NCBI GenBank assembly: GCA_947474705.1
Contig: CANJJS010000004.1
Coordinates: forward strand, 1-64,000
Origin: Acetobacteraceae bacterium
Lineage (GTDB): Bacteria; Pseudomonadota; Alphaproteobacteria; Acetobacterales; Acetobacteraceae
Length of the DNA: 64,000 nt
Direction of reading: 5' to 3'
Below the pieces are notes generated by a model. That model made no database searches. It saw nothing but the letters and a program-made list of their open reading frames with translations, and was not told where the DNA came from. Each line of letters begins with the position of its first letter. Position 1 is the first letter of the stretch. Both the position numbers and the translations under genes were made by a program. Shown here piece after piece: positions 45,017 through 54,265 of this stretch.

Positions 45017-46403
45017 CACTTCGGCCGGGACGGCGATCGCGGATCGCCATGACCCGACCCTGCCGGTGATTCTGGAATATCAGTCGCCGTCAAGTGCCAT
45101 TCTGAACACGCCGACCCCACGGATCGCCCGTGGGATCAGCCTGACCATCAGTACGATGGTGTTTGTCTGCTTTTTCGCGATGGGCGTGATCAAGGTCGAC
45201 AAAGTGGTCACGGCGCCCGGCAAGGTGATCGCCAAATCGCCGACCATCGTCATTCAGCCCTTGGAGGCCGCGATCGTTCGATCGATCGAGGTACGAGAAG
45301 GCGAAACCGTCCGCGCGGGTCAGATTCTCGCCCGGCTGGACCCGACCTTCGCGGCGGCCGATCTGGAAGCATTGAAAAACCAGGTCGCGGCCTTGTCGTC
45401 GCAGGTCGGACGGTTGCAGGCGGAGGCTGAGAACCGGCCGTTCACCTATACCGGATCCGACCCGCATCTCGCGCTGGAAGCGGCGATCTACGCGCAGCGT
45501 CAGGCCGAATATAATTTCAAGCTGGAAGGCTACCGGCAGAAAGCGGACAGTTTGTCGTCGCAGATCGCGCGAACCCGTTCCGATGTCGCGGGCTACCGCG
45601 ATCGACTGAGTGTCGCGACCAACCTTGAGAAGATGCGGATGGAGCTGGACCGGCTTGGGGTCGGTAGCCGGATCAACACGCTTTCGGCGATGGACACGCG
45701 GGCCGAAATGCAGCGGAACCTCGACTCCGTCGAACAGGCGGGGCTTGGGGCCCAGCGCGATCTGGCCGCCCTGATCGCGGAGCGGAATGGATACATCCAG
45801 AACTGGCACGCGGACGCGTCGCAAAAGCTCGCCGAGGCGACCGCGAAACTATCGGACGCCCGCGAGTCCTTCAATAAAGCGCAGCTTCGGCGCCAATTGG
45901 TGGAACTGCGCGCGGAACAGGACGCGACCGTTTTGACGGTCGGGCGAGGCATCTCCGTTGGATCGGTTCTGACGGCCGGACAACAGTTGATTTCGCTGGT
46001 TCCGGCGAACGCGCCTCTGGAAGTCGAGGTCAATATCCCCGGCAGCGAGGATGGCTATGTCCATGTCGGGGACGCGGTGGCGTTGAAGTTCGACACCTTC
46101 CCTTACACGCAATTCGGTATGGCGCACGGCGTGGTCCGCATTGTCAGCGCGGATAGTTTTTCGGCGGCGGATGAGCAGCGGAACCCCACCGGCGCGGTCC
46201 CTGGTCCGCAACAAGGGCCAGGCGTTTGGTTTCGGGCGCGAATCACGCTGGATCGGATCGAACTGCACGACACGCCGGCGGGTTTTCGCTTAAGTCCGGG
46301 CATGCCGGTCACCGCGGACGTTCTCGTTGGCAAGCGTACGGTCCTGGCCTATTTCCTTGGCCGTACTCTCCCGCTGTTCCAGGAAGGCATGAGGGAGCCA
46401 TAA
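44979..46403 (+). CDS. HlyD-family periplasmic adaptor (membrane fusion protein) of type I secretion
   Basis: A 474-residue adaptor. It has a cytoplasmic N-terminus of about 50 residues, one transmembrane helix (about 53-75), a biotinyl-lipoyl-like half-motif (VIQPLEAAIVRSIEVREGETVRAGQILARLDPT), a long coiled-coil hairpin (about 125-325) and the second lipoyl and beta-barrel parts ending LSPGMPVTADVLVGKR. It bridges the inner-membrane exporter to an outer-membrane TolC-type channel, which is not encoded nearby. It overlaps the exporter gene by 38 bases and precedes the Sel1 gene by 43. Confidence 0.94.
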   Translation: MPRSPQTSSTAVSTSAGTAIADRHDPTLPVILEYQSPSSAILNTPTPRIARGISLTISTMVFVCFFAMGVIKVDKVVTAPGKVIAKSPTIVIQPLEAAIVRSIEVREGETVRAGQILARLDPTFAAADLEALKNQVAALSSQVGRLQAEAENRPFTYTGSDPHLALEAAIYAQRQAEYNFKLEGYRQKADSLSSQIARTRSDVAGYRDRLSVATNLEKMRMELDRLGVGSRINTLSAMDTRAEMQRNLDSVEQAGLGAQRDLAALIAERNGYIQNWHADASQKLAEATAKLSDARESFNKAQLRRQLVELRAEQDATVLTVGRGISVGSVLTAGQQLISLVPANAPLEVEVNIPGSEDGYVHVGDAVALKFDTFPYTQFGMAHGVVRIVSADSFSAADEQRNPTGAVPGPQQGPGVWFRARITLDRIELHDTPAGFRLSPGMPVTADVLVGKRTVLAYFLGRTLPLFQEGMREP

Positions 46404-46446
46404 TCTCAGCATCGGTCACGTTAGCGGTTTCCACGTTGAGGATTAA

Positions 46447-48201
46447 ATGAGCGTGCTGGATAGTTTGATCGCACCGTTTTCCGCGACCGCGGCTCTGCGG
46501 CGGGCGGTGAAACTCACCGACCAGGGCGACCGCCGGTCCGCGTTTCCGCTTTTGGTGCGTGCGGCCCGTAAGGGCATCGCGGAGGCGGAATACCGGATTG
46601 GCCGGTGCTATTTGGAAGGCGCGGGCGTGCCTCCCAGCCGAAGCGAGGGCGTGCGATGGCTGGAAAAGGCCGGCGACCGTGGCTTCGTGGAGGCGCAGGC
46701 GTTGCTTGCGACCTTATGTCTGAATGGCATGGGCCCCGAGCAGGCCGGCAACGGAACGCTTTTTGGCGGCCAGGCCAAAGCGGGGCCGGATTATGAAAAC
46801 GCGTTGCGCTGGGCGCGACGGGCCGCGGAAGGCGGGTCGTCGGACGCGCAGGCGGTCATGGGGTTCATCCTCGGGTCCGGTCCTGAAACCGTGCGCGATC
46901 AGACAGAGTCCGATCGCTGGTATAAGCTGTCCGCGGAGGCGGGTTGCCCGCAAGGTCAACTGGGTTATGCCTTGGTACTGGCGCGCGATGCTCGGGAGCC
47001 CGAGGTTCAGGACCAGCTTGTCGTGCATCTGCGCGCGGCCGCGGAAAAAGGGCTCGCCACGGCGATGTTCCTGTATGGCATGATGCACGATCGCGGGATT
47101 GGCGCGCCGAAGGATCCGGCGGCCGCCGCGAAATGGTTCCAGCAGGCGGCTGAGAAAGGTCACGTATCGGCGCAGGCCAAGTACGGCTTCGCGCTGCTAC
47201 GCGGGATTGGCATTCCCGAAAACACGACGGAGGGTGAATCCTGGCTACGCCGGGCCGCCTTGGCGGGAGATCCGGAAGCCGCGGCGCTGGTGGGCGATAT
47301 TTACGCCAAAGGTGGCACCTTGCCTCCGAATTACGGCGAAGCCGCGATGTGGTTCCGTCGCGCGGTGGATGGGCGGCACAAGGGCGCGGCTCGCGCGTTG
47401 GCGATGTTGCATTTGACGGGTTCGGGCGTTCCCCGAGACCAGGACGAAGCCGCGCGTCTGTTCCGGATGGCGGCGCAGGCGGGCGATACCAGTTCGCATG
47501 CCGATCTTGGAAATCTGCTGTTAAAGGGTCATGGCGACCAGCAGGATTCGATCCTCACCCGCGAATGGTTCGAACAGGCCGCCAAGTCCGGCGATCTGAT
47601 CGCCGCGTTTAACTTCGGGGTTTGCCTCGCGGAAGGCGTTGGGATCGAGCGCGACGATCGTAAGGCGGCCGAATGGCTGCGGCGCGCGGCCGACGGTGTG
47701 ATCAATGCCCAGTACTGGTACGGACGGATGCTGGTCGAAGGCCGAGGCATCGACAAGAATGCCGAAGAAGGCCGGTCCTGGGTTTCGCGCGCCGCGGAAG
47801 CCGGAATGATCGAAGCCCAGGTGATGCTGGCGGATATGATGCTGAATGGGACGGGCGGCCCGAAGGATCATCCGGCTGGATTGGCCTTGTTCCTTAAGGC
47901 AGCGGAAGCCGGACATGTCGGCGCGATGTTCGCCTCCGGCGCGATGCTGGGTGGTGGCCACGATGTGCCAATGGATCGGGCGGCGGCGCAGACCTGGTAC
48001 CGGGCTGGCGCGGAGCGGGGTCACCCCTATGCTCAGATGATGCTCGGGCGGTTTTTGCTGCGCGGCGTCGCGGGCGAGCAAAACCCCGTGGAGGCGCGCG
48101 TGTGGCTGGAACGCGCCGCGGCGCAGGGATTGCAGGACGCGAAGACCGAGCTTGCCTCAATGCCGCCCGCGCCAGTCGAAGCGGCGCCCGAAGCGGTCTG
48201 A
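46447..48201 (+). CDS. Sel1-repeat (TPR-like) protein
   Basis: A 584-residue protein made almost entirely of Sel1-type repeats of about 36 residues, at least twelve of them (examples: AEYRIGRCYLEGAGVPPSRSEGVRWLEKAGDRG, QYWYGRMLVEGRGIDKNAEEGRSWVSRAAEAG). No signal peptide is visible, so it probably stays in the cytoplasm. Such solenoids act as protein-binding scaffolds. Its position inside the secretion operon suggests it presents the exported substrate or glycosyltransferases to the exporter, which is inference. The start follows GAGGATTAA closely. The next gene begins 14 bases after its stop. Confidence 0.9.
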   Translation: MSVLDSLIAPFSATAALRRAVKLTDQGDRRSAFPLLVRAARKGIAEAEYRIGRCYLEGAGVPPSRSEGVRWLEKAGDRGFVEAQALLATLCLNGMGPEQAGNGTLFGGQAKAGPDYENALRWARRAAEGGSSDAQAVMGFILGSGPETVRDQTESDRWYKLSAEAGCPQGQLGYALVLARDAREPEVQDQLVVHLRAAAEKGLATAMFLYGMMHDRGIGAPKDPAAAAKWFQQAAEKGHVSAQAKYGFALLRGIGIPENTTEGESWLRRAALAGDPEAAALVGDIYAKGGTLPPNYGEAAMWFRRAVDGRHKGAARALAMLHLTGSGVPRDQDEAARLFRMAAQAGDTSSHADLGNLLLKGHGDQQDSILTREWFEQAAKSGDLIAAFNFGVCLAEGVGIERDDRKAAEWLRRAADGVINAQYWYGRMLVEGRGIDKNAEEGRSWVSRAAEAGMIEAQVMLADMMLNGTGGPKDHPAGLALFLKAAEAGHVGAMFASGAMLGGGHDVPMDRAAAQTWYRAGAERGHPYAQMMLGRFLLRGVAGEQNPVEARVWLERAAAQGLQDAKTELASMPPAPVEAAPEAV

Positions 48202-48215
48202 CCGCGCGCCGCCGG

Positions 48216-50930
48216 GTGACACACCGCGTTGAAACGGAGGAGACCGCGCGCCGAAAGGCGCTTGTGGAAGATGCCTTTGCCCGTGGCGAGGCGGCTCTGG
48301 CCCGCGGCGATAATACGGACGCGGTTCGATGGCTCGATCGGGCCAGCCGGCTCGCTCCGGGAGAAAACACCATCCGGTTGGTGTTGGCCTCGGCATGGCT
48401 CGGTCTCGAACCGGCGCGGGCCGCGGAATTGTTTGAACAATTGGTGGAAGCCGTCGACTTACGGGATGCGTGGCTAGGTCTGGCAACGGCGCGATTTCTG
48501 GGGGGCGATATTCCCGGGACTCGTGCCGCGTTGCAATGGATCCTGAGTCGCCATGCGCTACGAGACGATCTGGTTGGGCTGGCAAATGCGATGGTGTTGG
48601 CGGCCGACTCACCGGGTTGGTGCGGACTGACCGGCCTGGGCGAGATCGCGGTTCACGCGCGAAAAGCGGCGTTTGTCGAAATCGCGATGGATGGCGTGCG
48701 CGTCCTGGGGCGAATTTTACCCGAGGGATGGCGAACGGCGGCAGAGGTCGCCGTCACCGTGTGCGGCACGCATTTGCCTGGCAGCCCGCTTTGTCCGCGC
48801 GCGATTGGCCGCGCGGAAGGCTTCGTGGACACGGGGAAGGGTGGGTTGCACGGTTGGGTCTGGCATCCCGCGGACCCTGAAATCGATCCCGTTCTGACTG
48901 TTCGAACGCAGGCGTTTCGGATGGATATCGCGGTGTCGGCACCGGCCAGCGGTGTCGCCGGACTCCCGCCGATGGCGCGGCCAAGGGCGTTCTCGATCCC
49001 TTGGAGCATGTTACCGAAAGGACGCGCGGCGGTGCATGTTTTCGGCGCCGATGGCCGGCCCTTACATGGCGCGCCCGTGCCCCGAAACCTCACCTCTCTC
49101 CGAACATCTCGACACATGGCCGGCCCACCGCCGGATCGCGTGCCGGCATGGCATCCCGTTGTGGCGGTCGCCCCCGATGCGGGGCACCTGATCGCGACAA
49201 AGGAACTGGCGGGCATCGCGCAAGGCGATATCGCGTCAGCCGCGAAAGCCTGGCCCGGTCACGATTTGGTGATTTTGGAAGAGGGGGTGCGTCTTCCGCG
49301 AAACTGGCTCGCGCGTCTGCGAAAAGCCGCTTACGCGTCCCCTGACATTGGCACGGTGAGTGTGTTTTCGAACCGAGGTGTTGTCGATTATCCCGGGTTG
49401 GATGGTCCCGGCATCGACCGCCTCGCCCGGAAAGCGAATGGCGCGCGAATCGTGGCCATCCCTGTTGCCAGTGGCCCTTGCATTTTTATCCGCCGGGATT
49501 GTCTCGATAGTCTGGGTACGGCGGCTCTCCAGGCCGCCGTCCTGGGACCTGGCGTTCCGGTGACGCTGTGCGCGATGGCCCCGGACTGGAACCATGTCGC
49601 CTTGCCCGGTCTTTTCGTGAGTCAGCCAAAGATCTCGCCACCGAATGCCCCGGGTCTGGCGCTGTCGGCGCGAAACGAACGGTTGTCGCGCCTGATCCAT
49701 CCGGGCCTGGACGTCGCGTTAGACCGGTTCCGCGAAGAAGATCCGCTCTCCGACGCGAAACGCCGTTTCGACCTGTCGCGATGGAACGAGTCAACGGCGC
49801 CCGGTGCGATCTTCGTCACCCATGACGACGGCGGAGGCGTGGAACGCCGCGTATCGGACGACGCCGCCGCCTGGGAAGCCCAAGGTGGCCGCGCCATCGT
49901 GTTGCGCCCGGCGACCTTGTCGGGCGGCGAACCCGGTGTCGCGGTCAGCGGTGCCGGCGACCGGCGGTTTCCAAACCTGACCTTCGCGATGCCGAAGGAA
50001 AAGGCGAAGCTGCGGCGATTTCTCCTGGGCTCGCGGCCGCGGTCGGCGAGCCTGCATCATTTTCTCAATCACGATCCCGCGACCATCGAGACAGTCCTGG
50101 AGCCTGGCTTACCCTACGACGTCCATGTTCACGATTTCATCTGGTTCTGCCCGCGAATCGCGCTGGTCGGTCAAGGTGATCGATATTGCCAGGAGCCTGG
50201 GATCGCGGGTTGCGAGACCTGCATTTCGGAAACCGGGTCCTTCCTGCGCGAACCCATCTCCGTCACCGCGTTGCGCGAACGATCCGGACGGATTCTGCGT
50301 GGCGCGCGGCGTGTTGTCGCCCCGTCCGGCGACGCGGCGGCGCGAATGCGGCGGCATTTTCCGGGCCTGCTCGTCGCGGCCGAACCGCATGAGGACGACG
50401 ACTCGATCCCGGAACCGCCACCCGTCACGGCCGGAACCGGCCCGGTGCGAATTTGCACGCCCGGCGGCATAGGGCTGCATAAAGGGTATCATGTGCTACT
50501 CGCCTGCGCCCGGAACGCCCGCGAGCGTGGATTGAACCTGATGTTCGATGTCGTGGGTAGCACCATCGACGACCAAAGCCTGATAGATACAGGTCATGTC
50601 TTCGTGACAGGCCCCTATCGCGCGAATGAGGCGGAGACCCTCATTCGCGCCCGAAACGCGACCTTGGGTTTCCTCCCCTCCATATGGCCCGAGACCTGGA
50701 CTTTCGCCCTGACGGAGCTTTGGCGCGCCGGGCTCCGTGTCGCCGCGTTCGACCTTGGGGCCCCGGCGGAGCGGATCCGGCGGACCGGACGGGGGTTTCT
50801 GCTTCCGTTGCATTCGCCACCCAGCGAGATCAACGATGTGTTTTTGAATGCCGCGAAAGGCGATCTTTTCTTCCGGTCTCGCGCGCTTCGTCCTACAAGC
50901 CTTACCAACGCTGCAACCCAGAGTAAGTGA
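48216..50930 (+). CDS. Multidomain glycosyltransferase-like protein (TPR, degenerate GT2-like and GT4-like domains)
   Basis: A 904-residue protein. Residues about 10-120 are TPR-like helices (RGEAALARGDNTDAVRWLDRASRLAP). Residues about 345-500 resemble a GT2 GT-A domain (DLVILEEGVRLPRNWLARL, then SGPCIFIRRDCL), but the usual DxD is replaced by EEG. Residues about 745-890 are a GT-B C-terminal domain (TPGGIGLHKGYHVLL, GPYRANEAETLIRARNATLGFLPS, SIWPETWTFALTELW). The start GTG 48216 is the only reasonable codon after the Sel1 stop; the longer frame lies inside Sel1. It overlaps the next gene by 4 bases. It probably glycosylates an exported protein or glycan; donor and acceptor are unknown. Confidence 0.8.
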   Translation: MTHRVETEETARRKALVEDAFARGEAALARGDNTDAVRWLDRASRLAPGENTIRLVLASAWLGLEPARAAELFEQLVEAVDLRDAWLGLATARFLGGDIPGTRAALQWILSRHALRDDLVGLANAMVLAADSPGWCGLTGLGEIAVHARKAAFVEIAMDGVRVLGRILPEGWRTAAEVAVTVCGTHLPGSPLCPRAIGRAEGFVDTGKGGLHGWVWHPADPEIDPVLTVRTQAFRMDIAVSAPASGVAGLPPMARPRAFSIPWSMLPKGRAAVHVFGADGRPLHGAPVPRNLTSLRTSRHMAGPPPDRVPAWHPVVAVAPDAGHLIATKELAGIAQGDIASAAKAWPGHDLVILEEGVRLPRNWLARLRKAAYASPDIGTVSVFSNRGVVDYPGLDGPGIDRLARKANGARIVAIPVASGPCIFIRRDCLDSLGTAALQAAVLGPGVPVTLCAMAPDWNHVALPGLFVSQPKISPPNAPGLALSARNERLSRLIHPGLDVALDRFREEDPLSDAKRRFDLSRWNESTAPGAIFVTHDDGGGVERRVSDDAAAWEAQGGRAIVLRPATLSGGEPGVAVSGAGDRRFPNLTFAMPKEKAKLRRFLLGSRPRSASLHHFLNHDPATIETVLEPGLPYDVHVHDFIWFCPRIALVGQGDRYCQEPGIAGCETCISETGSFLREPISVTALRERSGRILRGARRVVAPSGDAAARMRRHFPGLLVAAEPHEDDDSIPEPPPVTAGTGPVRICTPGGIGLHKGYHVLLACARNARERGLNLMFDVVGSTIDDQSLIDTGHVFVTGPYRANEAETLIRARNATLGFLPSIWPETWTFALTELWRAGLRVAAFDLGAPAERIRRTGRGFLLPLHSPPSEINDVFLNAAKGDLFFRSRALRPTSLTNAATQSK

Positions 50931-51922
50931 GTCACCGCATGCCTCCAGCCGACGACGCGGTCCAGGATCGAACCGATGCCTCCGATGGCGACGCGAAAAG
51001 CGCCGCGCCGGCACAAGCGGCCGTGGCGGATGCCGCCGGGGATCCCATACGCGAGCGGATTACGGAATTACGCGTGTCCGCCAATCTGATGACCCTTGAA
51101 ACTGGTATCTTTTGCGTGTTTCCGGCACCCGGAAGCTGTGCGCCGGATCCGATGACCGGGCTTCCCGGTGTCCGGGTGACGGCATGCCCAGGGCTCGCCG
51201 GGCGGCCGGATGTGGTGAGTATCAGTACGTTTCGCGACGATGGCTGGCTCGACAATACGGCCGCGCTGGTGCGGGTGACGGACGGTCCCGCGCAGGTTCT
51301 CGTGACGATCTATCAGGCCGCCGGACAACCGGGAGAGAATGCGCCCCGGTTGCAGGTGCTGCGTCTGACCGGAGACGAACCCAAGGCCGCGGCGGCGCCC
51401 GCCCCGGCGCCAGCCCCGTCCGACGGACCTGAACCCGATGTGATGGCGCATATCCAGGCGACCGGGGACGTACCCGGACAGTTTGGCGAGTGGATCGGTA
51501 CGCGCGGTAGCCGCGCCTGGATCGAGGGGTTTGGAATTTCCGATCGGGGCCCGATTCCGGCATGCGATATGGAATATCAAGGCGTCCTCGGACGCGGCTG
51601 GCTGTCGCCCTGGGTTGATAACGGCAAGTTCTGCGGCAGCCGCGGCATGGCCCTCCCGTTGCTCGGCCTGAATATCCGTTTGAAAGGCGAGACCGAAAAG
51701 CGGTTCACGGTCCGGTACTCCGCGACCTTCGTGGATGGCAGCGCGGTGGGACCCATCGAGGCCGGGAATTCGTGTGAGTCTCCGGGCCTCGCCGCCCTCG
51801 AGTCATTCCTGATCGAGCTGGTGCCGAAAGTGGACGAAACCGCCGGCGGCGGAAGCCCGGCCGGACGCGCCACGTCGCGGACGTCGGCTCCGCGCGGCGC
51901 GATTCGGCCTGGCCGCCGCTGA
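50927..51922 (+). CDS. Protein with ChW-like (hydrophobic-W) repeats, secretion/glycosylation operon
   Basis: A 331-residue protein with an acidic, disordered N-terminus (1-45), a beta-rich region (about 45-145) that includes a cysteine-bounded loop, an Ala/Pro linker (APAPAPAPS) and a C-terminal region (about 175-295). The latter resembles clostridial hydrophobic-W repeats: GTRGSRAWIEGFGI, then YQGVLGRGWLSPWVDNG with GSRGMALPLLGLNIRL. The tail is basic. No signal peptide. The GTG start overlaps the upstream stop; ATG 50939 is an alternative. Function unknown; ChW repeats elsewhere are carbohydrate- or surface-associated. Confidence 0.72.
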   Translation: MSHRMPPADDAVQDRTDASDGDAKSAAPAQAAVADAAGDPIRERITELRVSANLMTLETGIFCVFPAPGSCAPDPMTGLPGVRVTACPGLAGRPDVVSISTFRDDGWLDNTAALVRVTDGPAQVLVTIYQAAGQPGENAPRLQVLRLTGDEPKAAAAPAPAPAPSDGPEPDVMAHIQATGDVPGQFGEWIGTRGSRAWIEGFGISDRGPIPACDMEYQGVLGRGWLSPWVDNGKFCGSRGMALPLLGLNIRLKGETEKRFTVRYSATFVDGSAVGPIEAGNSCESPGLAALESFLIELVPKVDETAGGGSPAGRATSRTSAPRGAIRPGRR

Positions 51923-51949
51923 CCAATCGACCCTTATCGGGATGACGCC

Positions 51950-53233
51950 TTGAAGTTTTTGTTCGTCCACCAGAATTTTCCTGGTCAGTTCCTGCATATC
52001 GTTCGCCACCTGGCGAAAATGCGCGAGCACGACATCGTCTTTCTGACGGAGCCGAACGCGAACGATATTTTCGGGGTCCGGAAGGTGCCGTACGCGAAAC
52101 CGCGTCCGGCCTCCCAGGATACGCATGTCGCGGCGCGCGAACTGGATGTGGCGGTGCGACGGGCGGAAATCGTGGCCGCTTCGGCGATGAACCTGAAGAA
52201 TCTCGGCTACATCCCGGATATCATGATCGGCCACGCCGGCTGGGGGGAAATGCTGAACCTGGTCGATGTTTGGCCCGGCGTGCCGTCGATCCGATACATG
52301 GAATTCTACTACCGCACCGATAGCGCCGACGTGGTCTTCGACCCGGAATTCCCGATCGATCCCTCCGATTTCCCGCGAATCCGCGCCAAGAACGCGATCA
52401 ACCATCTCTCTCTGTATCAGGACGGGCTGGGGGTCTCGCCGACCGAGTGGCAATTGTCGACCTACCCGGAATGGGCGCGCGACCGGATCGATTTGTTGTG
52501 GGAGGGTGTCGAACTCGACGTTTGCTCGCCCGATGCGTCGGTGCGCCGGAAGCCGCTCGTCGTCGGCGGCATGACGATCGAACCCGGCGATTGCCTGGTG
52601 ACCTACGTATCGCGGGACCTCGAGCCCTATCGCGGCGTGCACCCGATGATCCGGTCCCTGCCGCACCTTATGAAAGACCGGAAAAACCTCAAGGTCGTGA
52701 TGGTGGGGGGCGATAGCGTAAGCTACGGCTCGCCGCCGCCGGACGGCGGGTCCTGGAAAGATCGCTTCCTTAAAGAAGTCGAGGGACAGGTCGATCTGAC
52801 GCGCGTCGCTTTCCCAGGCCGGGTCGAGTACGAGGTTTATCTCTCTCTGCTGCGCCGATCCGACGCGCATGTCTACCTGACCTATCCGTTCGTCGCGTCG
52901 TGGTCGCTGCGGGAGGCGATGGCCGTGGGGTGCGCGATTGTTGGCAGCGACACGCCGCCGGTGCGGGAATTCGTGACCCATGGCGAAACCGGGCTGCTGA
53001 CGTCGTTTTTCGATCCGCCAGCTTTGGCGGCGGCGGTTCTGGAACTGGTGGACAACAAGAAACTCGCGCGCACCCTGCGCAAGAACGCCCGTGCCTTCGC
53101 CGAGCGGCACCTGGGCATGGACCAGTATTTACGCGCGTTTTCCGCGAAAATAGAGGGGCTGACCGGCCTGTCTCTGGTCGTTCCGGAATCCCGGCCCAAG
53201 GCGGCCGCGAAACGCGGCCGCGCCAAGACCTGA
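51950..53233 (+). CDS. Glycosyltransferase family 4 protein
   Basis: A 427-residue GT-B enzyme. The N-terminus KFLFVHQNFPGQFLHIVRHL is characteristic of a GT4 subgroup; DLEPYRGVHPMIRSLPHLMKDRKNLKVVMVGGD and FPGRVEYEVYLSLLRRSDAHVYLTYPFVASWSLREAMAVGCAIVGSDTPPVREFV form the nucleotide-sugar lobe. The start is TTG 51950, giving the family N-terminus, with GGGATGA upstream. It closes the six-gene operon, 27 bases after the ChW-like gene. Its stop abuts the convergent DsbA-like gene. Sugar and acceptor unknown. Confidence 0.92.
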   Translation: MKFLFVHQNFPGQFLHIVRHLAKMREHDIVFLTEPNANDIFGVRKVPYAKPRPASQDTHVAARELDVAVRRAEIVAASAMNLKNLGYIPDIMIGHAGWGEMLNLVDVWPGVPSIRYMEFYYRTDSADVVFDPEFPIDPSDFPRIRAKNAINHLSLYQDGLGVSPTEWQLSTYPEWARDRIDLLWEGVELDVCSPDASVRRKPLVVGGMTIEPGDCLVTYVSRDLEPYRGVHPMIRSLPHLMKDRKNLKVVMVGGDSVSYGSPPPDGGSWKDRFLKEVEGQVDLTRVAFPGRVEYEVYLSLLRRSDAHVYLTYPFVASWSLREAMAVGCAIVGSDTPPVREFVTHGETGLLTSFFDPPALAAAVLELVDNKKLARTLRKNARAFAERHLGMDQYLRAFSAKIEGLTGLSLVVPESRPKAAAKRGRAKT

Positions 53234-53980
53234 TTATCGTCGCGCCGCGCGCGTCTGCGCGACCACCCGGGCCAGTTCCGCCGCGCTGACCGCGCCCGGC
53301 AGAACATCGTCGCCAACAACCATCGCCGGTGTGCCCTGAATGTTCAATTGATGCGCCAGACGTAAATTGGCATCGATCCTCGCCTGGACCGTTGGGTTGT
53401 CCATGTCGGCGAGCAACCGCTGGGCGTCGAGACCGAGCTTGCGGGCCGCCGCTTCGATCGATGCGCGGGAAATATCGGAGGGATTGCGCATCACGATGTC
53501 CCGCATTTTTTCGTAGGCGTTTTGCTTTTGCGCCGCGATCAAGGCCTTGGAGCCCAGAACGCTGGCCGCGCCAAGGATGGGGAGGTCTTTGTAGACCAGC
53601 CGCACGTCGCCATCCCGGGCCAGGAACGCCGCCATTTCGGGTTCGAGTTTGAGGCAATAGGGACACCGAACGTCGAAGAACTCGACGATCGTCACTTTTC
53701 CGGCGGGATTGCCGGCCACCGGGTCGTCCGGTGTGACCAGAATGTCCCTTGTCGCGGCCAGCGCGGCACGGGCCGCCGCGCGTTCTCTTTCCCCATCGTC
53801 GGACTGCAACGCCGCCACCGCGTCGCGCAGGATCGACGGATCGGTTTTCAGGGCCTCGCGTAAAATCGACACGATTTCCGCGCGTTGCGCGGCCGAGAAC
53901 TCCGCGGCGTTCGCGCCAGAACCGGCCAGGAGGATGGTCGCGAGCGCGAGCAACATTGGCGCGCGGGGGAGGAGCCTCAT
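53234..53980 (-). CDS. DsbA-family thiol oxidoreductase (ScsC/Com1-like)
   Basis: A 248-residue periplasmic thioredoxin-fold protein. It has a signal peptide (cleavage near GANAA, residue 26), an N-terminal helical segment of about 50 residues resembling the ScsC/Com1 oligomerisation region (FSAAQRAEIVSILREAL), then the catalytic domain with active-site CPYC at Cys106-Cys109 and the cis-Pro in QGTPAMVVGD. It may oxidise or isomerise disulfides of exported proteins. ATG 53980 has GGAGG-like bases near by; the longer frame is not plausible. Convergent, zero spacing, with the GT4 gene. Confidence 0.93.
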   Translation of the reverse strand: MRLLPRAPMLLALATILLAGSGANAAEFSAAQRAEIVSILREALKTDPSILRDAVAALQSDDGERERAAARAALAATRDILVTPDDPVAGNPAGKVTIVEFFDVRCPYCLKLEPEMAAFLARDGDVRLVYKDLPILGAASVLGSKALIAAQKQNAYEKMRDIVMRNPSDISRASIEAAARKLGLDAQRLLADMDNPTVQARIDANLRLAHQLNIQGTPAMVVGDDVLPGAVSAAELARVVAQTRAARR

Positions 53981-54265
53981 GTCCGGTCTACTTTCCTGAC
54001 GGTGTTCGCGATGCGCGCAGTGTAGCAGATTGCCGCCCGGCGCGAAGTCCCGCGCGGCGCGGTTCGCGGGAACATCCGGTTGCCGCTTGCGCCGAAGGCG
54101 TTTATGGCACTTTTCGTATCGGCGCGGCACGAGACCGGTTCTGGCGCGACGTGCCGGCGAACCCGGTTCGTGCCAAACCGGGTTTCATGGCCCCGAACCG
54201 GCGCGAACGGCATGCCTCGCGCCCGATCGCGCTGGTCAGACAACGGATGGAGACCAGGAACGGGA

